From Owenia fusiformis (Eukaryota; Annelida; Polychaeta; Sabellida; Oweniidae): a stretch of 25,000 nt of DNA. This document shows, in pieces, positions 1 through 11,600 of this stretch; the first letter of the stretch is position 1; every line of letters begins with the position of its first letter. The stretch spans positions 1 to 25,000 of the forward strand of contig CAIIXF020000272.1 in NCBI GenBank assembly GCA_903813345.2, in the 5' to 3' direction. The position numbers were made by a program, and so were the translations under genes. The notes below the pieces were generated by a model. It had not been told where the DNA came from, ran no database searches, and worked only from the letters and a program-made list of their open reading frames with translations.

Positions 1-80
1 ATTTTTGCGTGATAATTATTCTTTACATTGAACTATTGACCTCGTTTGGAGTAACTGATAATATCAACACTTGATTACAG

Positions 81-306
81 TACTCGGCCTGTAGCCATCG
101 CTACATCATCTGACATCAGCACTGCACATTCAATAAATGATGACCCGGAAAAACAAGCTACTATTCTAATAGGAAATCTTATGTTTAGCTCAGTTCTATT
201 TTTAATGACGCGTGCAAGTTCGCATGGCAGGCAGTTTTGGATGTCAACAATGCCATTGACTTGTTTCCCTTATTTAGGCTTGAACTGGATCCATGTTTAC
301 CAATAA
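81..306 (+). CDS. Possible 3'-terminal exon of an unidentified gene
   Basis: A frame of 74 codons is open from a candidate splice acceptor (TTGATTACAG, AG at 79-80) to a TAA at 304-306. An in-frame stop at 52-54 lies just upstream, so the frame does not run far into the putative intron. The translation has a polar start (TSSDISTAH, then NDDPEKQ), then a hydrophobic stretch (ILIGNLMFSSVLFLM) that could be a membrane segment, and ends WIHVYQ. I do not recognise the family. The rest of the gene would lie left of the window. No clear AATAAA follows closely. It could be a chance open frame. Confidence 0.3.
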
Positions 307-2505
307 GTAAGAATTTCTAGGTCTATTTAATTTAAACATTGGACGGTAGCCTATATCCATATTCCGATATACAAGTAAGCTGATAAAACAAGGTCTCGAA
401 GTACATAATTATTAACTTAAATTACAGGGAATATTATTATCATCGTACATGGTAATCTTTGTAAGGGTAATTTTCTTAAAAAACGTTGACCAAAAATGAT
501 TTTTTAATGATGAATGTTTTTCGGAATTTTACATTCCTACCCACGGGGCCTCTTGGTTATATACGGTAAATAATTGAAGTGGATAAAAAAGGTGTATCAA
601 GCTGCCAAAGATGAAACAATTGTCTCAATTGCACGTTGACAACGCATAAAAGAAATAAGCGATTGCAGCGTATTTTTAATATTTTCTTTGGCAATTACTG
701 CCCATTACCTTTTTGTGAAACGTGACGGATGTCGTTGATCATTGGTTAACGATTTTGCAACTGCTTATTTGTAAATTGACAATGTATCGCCATGCATAGA
801 CAACGGGTGCAAATTTCAGGATTGCTGAAATCAAATCAGCCAAATGACTTGTTGCAAGAAAAGTTCTCTGGCATATGGCACGGATTCCAAGCTGATGATG
901 GGAGAGCTGATAAAATAAAATTATCATAATTATACTAACCATTCAAAATTTTCTTTATTATCTTTTGGAATGCTGATTAATAGAATATATAAGCACAAAT
1001 GAAAAAGGGAAGGGTGACTAAAAAATTTAAAGAAACCCAACGTGGAGCTACAAAACGATAAGTAAAATTAGAGGTGAGTTCGAATGAACAAAAATAATAT
1101 CAAATGCCGAATAAAATATGGAAATATCAATTGCCAGTTTATTTTTTCAGAAATATCATGACGGATCAAGAATCAATTTTTTCAGATTTTATTTACCTCC
1201 ACTATATGTTAATTGTGTTTATTTTCACTTCTGTTAAAAGTTCACCTAAATTAAAGGTTGAGCAAGCAAGCGTTTTATACTTTAAATAGCATCCTTTCAT
1301 TTTCAATTTTAATGCCATTGTTTTGTGAATAAATTAGACCCAGTGTTATGTCAAAAAGCTAACACAGTGACAACGTAGCAGAAAAAAACTGTAAGACTGA
1401 TCAACAAATCCTAGCGTCATTTTATGTTGTTTTTGCATCGTTTTTCATTCAGTTTGTTGTCGTATGTTATACATTTACTTCATTCAAACGATGTTAGAAT
1501 GACTGAATGGAACTGCATGTTCATTTTAAAACAACATATTTTTTATTGAAGAAACTGCATATGAGATAAGTCGCCTTTCATGTTTTGTAAAAATAGTATC
1601 GTGACCTAAAACATATAATGATTTATTATATCAATTCAAATGGATCTTTCAGTTTAGATAACTGTGATGGATGTAGATGTTTTTTATTTGATTTCACGAG
1701 AACCTTTTTTCATATTGGCGCCAGTTGAGTTGAGGTATTCGAAAAGAAATGTAGCATTAACATATGCAAGTTGAAAACATCTAGGGGATTCCTGTGTTGC
1801 ATATAAAACTAAAATATTGAGATCCAAGTGCAACATAATAATTTCACATATTGCTAATGCTAGGTAAGTTGTGTCCCATTACAGCCAATCAGAACACGCA
1901 ATTAAATATAACTTGCAATATATTGCGCTAATGCACCAAAGGACATTTTAAGGTTCTAGTGAAACTAAAATGATCAATCGTTGATCAAAGTTGATCAATT
2001 TTATAGTTGAATAAAATACTATAAATAGTTTTATAATGAATAATTAAACAAGTGCTTATGCAGATTAAATTGAATGCATCTCGCGCAAAGTTTTGAACAT
2101 CCTTTAGGACAATTTATGATGACAATGGCACCCTTATCATAATGAAAATATCTAGCATGATCCAGCAATGAGAGTGAAAAGATAAAAAAAATGAAACAAT
2201 CTAAGCCACTAGCCTTGCCCAAGTCGGTCTCTTTTACTTATCTTGATTTCCATTATGACCGTCTTGTATCCAAGAGAAAGCCACGTGCTTAATTTATGAT
2301 GGGTGACCCTGTATATGCAGTTCATCTTTAAATAAGACACCAGTGACTGCATTGTGCAGTCTAATTTGTGCAACTAAATGACTTGAGTAGGCTAATACAC
2401 TTATAATAGACACGTTCAATTCATTTGATTTCTGTCTAAGCAACATTTAACTATCCGGGTGAACACTATTCAATTGTAGGCTCCTTATTATGTACATAAT
2501 AAAAT
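307..2505. other. Intergenic AT-rich DNA, no gene seen
   Basis: No open frame here shows family resemblance, and the short frames have no plausible splice partners. The stretch probably includes the 5' flank and promoter of the transporter gene that starts at 2506. I could not identify a convincing TATA box or initiator. Confidence 0.5.
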
Positions 2506-2674
2506 ATGGTTGATATAGCAGGAGTAGTTGTTCTGGCGGTCTTTTACCTCATCATTCTGGGGGTAGGAATAATTGCAGCAAAATTTTCTAAGACGGAGGG
2601 GGCCTCCGAGACAGAACGATCGTTAGTAGCTGGTAGACAACTGAATCTCGGAGTCGGTATCATTTCAATGGCAG
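2506..2674 (+). CDS. Transporter exon 1 (start codon, TM1)
   Basis: ATG at 2506 opens MVDIAGVVVLAVFYLI, matching the N-terminal first membrane helix of choline transporters. The following loop ends in VAGRQLNLGVGIISMA. The donor is GCAG|GTGAGG, leaving phase 1. The frame runs on to 2763 inside the intron, but without similarity, so the exon end rests on the donor and on homology. Confidence 0.82.
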
Positions 2675-5600
2675 GTGAGGTTTTAGACTATAGTACTCCA
2701 CATCTTCAAATCATGGCCTCAGTTGGTGAGGTCGAGAGCTTCAAATCCAAACTGTTAAGTTGAACAAATGACATCGTTCATCCTGCAATACATCATTTGG
2801 AAAGAGTGGTAGCAGGTAGAAGGGTCTAACTCTCTTTTTCAGGATCGCCATACGATTGGAGAGTGCTAAAAACAAATATGGGTGTGATAGTTTTGGATTA
2901 TTATTTTATGTATCTACACTATAGGATATCCTATAGGATACTCTGTGTAATGTTCCACAGCTATCGCTTCCCAAGCATTTGCAAAGTATAATAAACCTAT
3001 TAATGTGTTATCATATAATTTGGCCTCAACTTTGGAATATCTATTTACTATTTGAAATGTCATGTTGTCACTAAAGTTTTTGGAAATTAAATGTAATTGC
3101 AAACCTGCATTTCATAGTTCTTTATTGTCCTGTATATAATTTTGAAACCAATTCTAATTTGTTTCAAAAACTCTTTTTGATTCTGCAATAACATTCTATA
3201 TGTAAAAAGTGGTTAATGAATAATGCTGTGGATTAAAAGTGGCGCAAATTTTAAACATCGGAATGCTTTCATTGACTCAAAATCACACAAAAGGTCGGGT
3301 GACATCAGCAATGACCAACCATCTTAGTAATTTTAAATAACATTTATTTACAATAACAATACAATGCAATTACAATAACATCAATCATACAAAATAAACA
3401 TACCAGTCTTACAAATTTAATATCTTTTGTTTGTTAAACTCGCTTTTAATATTACCTAAATAGTTCTGGCAGTTGAAAATTTGGATTGTTTTTCTGGCTA
3501 TTAGAACATCTTTATAATTAGAACATGTTTGAAGACCTAAAATTTGTTCATCTGTCAAATTGAAATTATTCCAAATATCTTTAACTTTATTACATTTAAT
3601 AAAATGATGCACAACCATCTTAGTTATATTCTATAATAATTTATCATTGCCACACAAACAGTTAACATTTTAAATGCCTATATGACGAATTTAAGGCCAA
3701 AAGTAATTTTGAAAAAAGAATGTCAGTATATCATTCTTCAACCGTTTTACTGCATACAAAGAACATTACAGATCTACAGTTCAATGTAGAGTTTTTTTTA
3801 CATGCTTTGCACAAAAGCATTCGTTTATAAGCAAACAACATGACTTCGAAATAATTAATATGTTCATTAAATCCCACTCCATTATAATAGTATATCGTCT
3901 ACTGTTTATTTAGCACGGTGTCCAACCCAAACGCTCTTACATGCACGACGGAGCGTTTCATTACTGAAACAAAGAAACGCTCCGGAGTAGGAAAACTGGC
4001 GGGCGGGAATGATGAACCGTCTGACGATTTCCCCAATAATGAGAATAAGAGGTATGAGTTACTTATTTCGAATGTGCCATTCGATGGGTGTGATATTCAT
4101 TTTGTACTTGGCTGGCTATTGACGTTAGAAGCAATTGGGAAGAGCTGTACGAAGCAGTATAGTTATCAAAATTCATAAACGTAGTTATCATTCTACTGGC
4201 AAAAACCCTTATTGTCGAGACATGTGATTAGTTGTGCCAAGATTAGAGCACCAGCGTATATTTTAGTCAAATTTCAATGCTTCAACTTACCACACATTAT
4301 CGTAATTGTGATTTGATGACCGAAAATCCAGTCTTAAAAATGATGACATTCTCATATTCAAGAAATGCTGCGACCTGGTTAACACAGTGAACTGGAAACG
4401 CTGAGGTAGTATAGATCTGTTGAGGAAATATATAGCTTGACTTTCCTTTTCAGGAAGAGAAAGAAAATATCTATTATACCATTTGGCATCAAAAGAAGAA
4501 AGATTAATTCACATATGAACTTTTTGTTTTTTGTCAATAGTTTATGTTTTAGCACATATGTAGGCATAACATCATCTAATGAAGGCTTGGGTCGGCTATA
4601 CTAGTTGCACGTTTAGCACCACCAGGTTGAGACTTTACCTTACAAGTACAACACGTTTTAGAGAGATAGATTCGATTCCGAACTCCTCTCTAATAATCTG
4701 AAAATATTGTCAAAACAAAATGGTAAGAGCATCTCTAAAATTGTGTCCTAAATCGACGGAGCGTTTCGAGGAAAACAAGCGATTCTTCGAGAAGTAATGG
4801 ATTTGGACTGGGATTTTTGGAAAATGAGAATATACAAGTTTGTGATCTACTACTATGAGAGGAAGATGTCATATAAATACTAGTTCAATTCTGAATTTGT
4901 GGTCAATTCATCAACTTCAGATTCGTTCTAGCTACACTACGGAGCTTTGATCAAGCAAATAACAGTTTACCACCAGAAGTTGAATAAATAAGATCTTTGC
5001 TCAGGTTATTGTTCATCGAATGGTACATAGTATGCCACCATAACGTATGATATGTAAGAAAAAGAGTGAAACAATACTTACGGTGATAGTGGGATCTTCA
5101 TTAGCTGCCATTTTATTTTGCTCAGCAGCGTTTTCGCGTGAATGAAACGCTCCGTCATGCATGTAAGAGCGTTTGGGTTGGACACCGTGTTTAGGCCATG
5201 GACGTAAATCAATTCTAAAGACATTCCGTTACGTTTCATGTCCTGTTGTGCTGATTTTAATACTTTGAAACCGTGGGAATATAGATAGTTCCTGATTTAT
5301 TTTACAAAGGACTTTTGGTAACGTAACAAGCAACAAGAAGTGCCCCAATTGAAGTGTGGAAACTCTTTTTAAAGATCTTGGTAAAAACATCAAAAATGCC
5401 CAGATTTAAGTCATATTATTTTGTGTAGAATTAATTAAAAAAACCTGTTTGTTAATATTTGTGTCAGAAAAATGATAATTAAGACATTTTGAACTCCTCT
5501 TGAAGAATCCCAATTTTCTGATCTTGAACGAATTTGGTTTATCTGTTCAGGATTATGTTATCATACTTTAGTTCGTTCAATACATTCCATTTATTTTAAC

Positions 5601-8600
5601 AATATGTTCTTTAAGGGAAAGTTACGTTTTGAAAGGCCATCTTATGCCGAATTTGGTTGATACGTTTATTCACTGGAGGTAGTAATCATTTGATTGCTCC
5701 CCGTAGACATTAGGGTTAATATAACTTTGATGTACTTGTAGCAAGTTATATCGGTGGCGGATTCTTGAATGGATATGCTGAATCTGTGGCTAGGGATGGA
5801 GTAATCTGGATGTTAATGCCCGTTGGGTTAACGCTGGCACTTTTCATCTGTAAGTTAGGACTATGGCTAAATTTTGAATTCTATATCATTTTACAATTAG
5901 ATGATCTAATGATAGTGATACATAAAATATAATCGATCATAATTTTCCATAGCATCGTTTGCTTTCGGAGGAGAGATGCGTAAGAGAAGATATTTGACAA
6001 TGTTAGATCCATTAAATGAGAAATATGGAAAGGAAGTGACTGCCGTCTTGTTTCTTGCGAGTCTTCTAGTCAACACGCTGTGGTCTGCTGCTATATTAAC
6101 TGCATTGGGTATATGTATACATGTTTCCTCGCCTTTTGAAACCGGACGTAATTTATTTTTTTGCATCGGCTATAGATGTGTGTGTGAGGGGGGGGGGGTC
6201 ATTCGCTATTAGATTATTTAGAGCATTTTTCAAATCAAAAGAAGTCCTGTTCAAGGAATTTATACCTGACATACAACTATATCCATGAGCTATTTGTTAG
6301 CATTTGAATGTAAAGTATATGGAACAACTATTGCTGTATCTTTCATAAACTTTCAGTTGGATACGTCGGAGAGAAATACAATGAAATTATCTCACTATAT
6401 ATAAACATTTTCTTTTTTATTCCATAGTTAGCATGATATTCATAGCATAACATGTCAAAATAAAAACGCTATTTTTGTAATTAGTGGTAAAATATGATAT
6501 TTTTGAGAACTTTTCACTTAACGCCGTATGCTATGAATAATGGATTTTTGCTACTTAAGACTCAAAACGAGGCTAAGCGTCAACATCGCCGGGTCGTTTG
6601 GAAAATTCGAATTAAATGACTTAATTTCCGACGATTCTGATGACGACTTTAACTATGGAATAAAAAGGACATCCTATGATTTACTCGTGATATGATTTTA
6701 ATCCACTCATGGATATTGCTATCTGCACTCTCTCGCTATGCTCGCTCATGCAGATCATATCCATTCGTGGATAAAAATCATATCACTCATAAATCATAGG
6801 ATATCCTCTATTTATTTAATTCTCATTTTCCTTGATTAGGTACAAGCCTTAATGTATTAATTGGATTGGATTTTGTGTTGTCTGTGGTTGTATCTGCCGT
6901 GATCGCCGCACTATACACTATGATAGGACAGATGATAGCTGTTGTATATACAAATGTCCTAGAGTTGGCTTTCATAGTCATTGGTTTGGTATGGAGTTCG
7001 TTTCGTGACATAATAAAACAAGGCATTAACATAACAAAATGTCACCATCTATGTGCCCATGATATTATGAGTTCAATCTAAATTCAGATTTGAATTTCAA
7101 AAACTTGAAAAAATACCAATTTAACCTGAGAAAGGTCATTGAAGGTCAACTATTTTTAAATTTGAGAGATCATTAAAGGTCAAATTTCAGATATGAAGTC
7201 AGATTTGAATTTTTAAGATGATTATGGAAAATGGTCAATTTGAAGCAAGTTGAAAATATACCTTACTTACCTTATTTTGATCTTGAGAAGAAGATGAAAT
7301 CTCAAAGCTAAAGTCAGATCTTAACTTTTGAGAAATCACAAGTGATTTTGAGAAAATGTTGGCTAATTTGAAGCACGTTAAAAGGTTTTGACCTTTTTAA
7401 CCGTTTTTGAACTTGAGAAATTCATTGAAGGTCAAATCTTAAATTCAAAGTAAGATTTGAATTTCTGATAAGTTGTAGATGATTTTGAAAAAAGATAAAG
7501 TCAGTCTAAACAGTATTTGTTAAAGTTATTTGAAGTTGTTAGAATTCGTTACAGACGCCAATCGCCAACCGCCATCACAAAAATGGAGACTATAACAATA
7601 TTTTGCCACTTTTCGGTGGTGGCATAATCAAGCACTCAACATCAAAAGCCTCAGAAAATAGATTATTTGTCCACTTATATGTATAGGTCATTGAACTACT
7701 GATAAAAATGCCGTAACCTTTTTAATTTTTTATATTTCTGACTAACTTTTCTTCTGTATATTGTTGAGTATTGGCCTAATGTACTGTGAGAGTTACGAGA
7801 ATGTTCTCTAACAGGAAGGTGGTTCTGGATGGAGCCTTACGTGGTTCGTTTATGTGACATTTATGTGTGACAAGTTGGTGCGCAAGCAATTGACTAAGGA
7901 GCAATATTCACATTTTAAATTGGTCATTTTGAGACTTTTTTGAGGCTCAACTGAGTACTATCTTACTGTTGGAGGAAAGTCCTGTAACGTTCACAGTACA
8001 CCAGTATATATACAACAATTCTCTACAATTCTCAACAATGCACACTAGACAGATTAGTAAGATATTTGAAAACATAAAAAGTTACATCAATGTAACAGTA
8101 CAGCATGTCGACGTACACCAATTAAAATATCTCAAAGGATAATTTCCTTATCAGAATTTTATTGAGGTTCCAAATTATATGTTGTTTTATGGGCATATTG
8201 TGGGTTTCCATAGTTACCCTTAGACTCTTTAGGTTGATATTTGATATTTGTTCATTATTACAGGCGATAGCAATACCATTCGCTGCAACAAATGAAAATG
8301 TCGACCTGACGTCACTCAGTGAAACACCAGATAGATGGCTTGGCACAATCGAACCGATACAGATTGCATCGTACATAGATCTTGTTGTAGTACTATGGGT
8401 AATATTCAAGGACTCCTTATATAATGAACTTAATATTTGCATGTTATGCTAGTGGAGGCGGATGTCAAAATCTTATAAAAGAATTTCAGTAGACACGGGT
8501 TTTCTTGAGTCAAGCTTTCAAACATGTAGACCAAACTTGGAAGGACGTTTAAACTGTCAATTTTGGACCTTGCAAAATGTTAGTAATATAAGTAAAGACA

Positions 8601-11600
8601 TTTCATTTAAATTTTTGAAGTTTTGTTTTCTCGATGCTGATTTTTCTTACCAACCCATGAACATTCTTACAAAAGTCAATGTGCATATAATCAGTCAAAC
8701 TGTACCATTATTTCCCTTGACTGAAGAAAAAACGGAGTTAAACGGGGTTTATATATGCAAGTCTCTGTCTGTAGTGAGTAAAATCCAACATTATTTTAGA
8801 AAATGATAGTGATAATAATTCAATTTAGTGTGAGTTTTAGATAATTATATTTAAAAAAATTGTTTAACCTCGTGAATAATGTTTTCTTAATGGGCAGCTG
8901 AATAAATAATGTTTGAAAGACTGACACCAGTACAATTTTAACATAACATCAAATATGTGTGTATTCAATTGAGATATTAGAATCAGGCATATCCTAGCTC
9001 TGTTGAGACACAGTTCTTGTCTATGAGCTCTGAGCTACCAAATCAATAATGTCCTAACTTTTTGAAGAGAGAGAAGGTGGTCCTTGAAACTTCACACATT
9101 GGTATTTTCAACATATCCAAACAACACAGAGGATTACATGACCAAAACAAGTTCAACTAATTTATGTTGGTACATATTTATTGGTTGGTTAGTTTTTACA
9201 ATGAATCATATTTCTATTAGTATTCGATATTCATAGTTTTTATTTTCTTTATCTCAAGCTGTTGCATTTATCAAATCAAGAATTCCTGATGTTTCGCTAT
9301 GACATTATTTATTTTGGGAACAAATGTATTAACTCACTGATACAACTATATTTTACACAGATTGGATCGATTTAAATTGTTTTTCCCAATTCTGTGTTAA
9401 TGTTTATAGGTAATCGGAAGTATACCATGGCATAGTAGCATTCAACGGTTCTTGTCAGCAAAATCGGTTAGAGATGCAAAGATAATGGGGCTTGTTGGAG
9501 GAAGTCTCTTTACTATAATTGGTGTAGCTCCAATTACTATTGGTGTTATAGGACTTGCGACGGGTAATACACCCTTTGTTTACAGATAGTTGGAGGTGTA
9601 TCATGACGGAGTAGCATTCATCGACCAAATCGGTTGGAGATGCAAAGATAATGGGAGTTGTTGGAGGAAGCCTCTATACTATTATTGGTGTAGCTCCAAT
9701 TACTATTGGCGTTATAGGACTTGCGACGGTTTCGTTTTATTGCTTAAACTTCTTTGGGTAAACTGAAACAGATATCACAATATACAGGTAAAACATGAAT
9801 TACAGAATTTAATTATGGAAATAACAACTGCTACAATTTTAGTTATTATACGTTAATCGTAAAGTTTAGCTAGCTTAGCTTAGTGCACTAGCGGGAGTTC
9901 CTACAAAGTATCCCCTAGCAAAAACTGACCATACGTCTCAAGATTCTTTATTTACCTAATAATTATTATTGTATATTTGCAACTTGTTTTATAGGAATAT
10001 TATTGATATATAGTTTATCTACTTTCTAATTAAAGATAATCATTGTCTAATTACGTTAGGGGTTTTAAAAAGATATTGACAAATCTGGGTTTTTTAATTA
10101 ACGATGTCTTCATGTATTTTGACCGTTACATCAAACATGTTGTAATTAAAATGCAATCACATGATAAGTAAATATAATCCAAGTAATCTTAACTGACTGC
10201 AGTCCTGTAGCCAGGATTTGACAAGGGGGGGGGGTCAGTTTTCACAAATTTCCAGGGGGGTTCACATTTGACAATTTTGGCCCAAATATGGCTAAAATCA
10301 CTTGAGGAGTACTCAAAATGGTGAAAAACTGCATGATTTTGAAAGAATTTTCGGCCCATACCCTGCGAACCCCCCCCCCCCCGGCTACAGACCTGGGTTG
10401 TATCAGCATATATAAGTGCAATAAAGAAAAAAGATATAGTAAACGTGTCCCTCATGACCTTCTTGACTTTAATAATTAATTAATATGTAATTAATAGACC
10501 CCTATATATGATTTTTGCAGAAAACTATTCCTATATCCCTGGGAGCAGCTACATATACCAAGTAGACTGTGATATCTTTGTTTCAGTTTACCTGAAGATG
10601 TTTTAACAATAAACGAATATTTGTAAATCAAAATCATTTTATTGTTTTTAACACTAATTAATCATACATCTTGGAAATAAAATATCTTACCTCGGACAAG
10701 TCTGATCCTCGGTAGGCTATCTTTTTTCTCTTTAGAATATACCTCGTATCCAAAACCCCAAATAACATGACACAAATGTTCTCTGTATAGACTGGAACAA
10801 TACAAGTTATGGTGAAGATCCTATACAAGGAAACAAGACAAGTATGATACTGCCTTTGGTGGTGTACCATCTCACCCCTAGACCCGTTGCAGTCATAGGT
10901 GAAAAAGACTTTTTACACTTCAAAGTAAACCTGAAAATTATAACTTAATAGAATGTTATTCTGAAATAACTCGTACTATTATACTTACTGTACTCCAATA
11001 TTAAGACCCTCAAAAACAACGTTTTGCAACATTAGGTAAGGGGTCTTAAGACTACAAGGGACGAATGTTTCAATTTTAAATTAGGGTAAACTGTATTGTG
11101 TCCAGCACTATCGTCATACCTTAATTGAATAATGCTTTGTTTTGTACCCAAAGCCTTATGCTCCTTGGTGGCTGCAGTGATGTCATCGATAGAGTCCATG
11201 ATATTGGGATCCAGTGGGATGTTTACACAAAACGTCTATGTAGTTATCATTCATAAAAAGGTACCAATGTTTTACCAAATATGAATTCATTAGTACAGAA
11301 TTATGTAATTAAGTACTCAGAAAAATCAGTAATCTAACTGACAAGTTCACTATATTTGAAAATGACGTATTTAATCATCAGTTAGCTCTTGGCGAACTTT
11401 TTCTTTTAGACCAAAGAACATTTTCTCAAAATTAATATTAATATGCTTGTTTCAGGCATCAGCGCGGGAAATAATGTGGGTACGGCGAATAACGATGTTT
11501 GTATTGGGTGTTGTCTCGTCGATAATTTCAATATATGGAGAAAACACTGTCATTGGATTGTATTATGTATGTTCAGAGATTACCATTGTGGTTATATTTC

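Larger units (their letters stand above)
2675..5741 (+). other. Transporter intron 1, hosting two mobile-element insertions
   Basis: This 3.07 kb intron has donor GTGAGG and acceptor GTACTTGTAG. It contains the LINE tail at 3329-3611, the inverted-repeat element at 3914-5189 and an 18-bp perfect palindrome at 2919-2936. The remaining sequence shows no coding signal. Confidence 0.7.
9564..11153 (+). other. Transporter intron 6, where an expected exon is not found
   Basis: Contains the exon-6 duplicate, a poly-G-rich inverted repeat and otherwise AT-rich DNA. Choline transporters have about 42 residues here (a loop with a LPxVLxxLxP helix and a SFFGLG motif), but no intact equivalent is visible. 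A weak candidate relic is at 10521-10586: one frame reads TIPISLGAATYT, then after a stop TVISLFQ. Because flanking exons are both phase 1, skipping the segment keeps the frame. Confidence 0.55.

Noticed and set aside
3918-4178. An 86-codon + strand frame starting in the left inverted repeat of the transposon
   Set aside because: It starts with GTG, has no recognised domain and no splice support. It may be chance.
8462-8806. A 114-codon + strand open frame inside transporter intron 5
   Set aside because: It lies within an intron, has no similarity I recognise, no good splice or promoter context, and a composition like the surrounding AT-rich DNA.
10521-10586. A possible missing transporter exon (TIPISLGAATYT, stop, TVISLFQ)
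   Set aside because: The match is weak, contains a stop, needs a three-residue insertion and its frame does not fit the preceding AG. It is kept only as a possible relic.
11001-11049. A short inverted pair TTAAGACCCT / AGGGGTCTTAA
   Set aside because: Only about 10 bases per arm with no duplication; too short to call an element.
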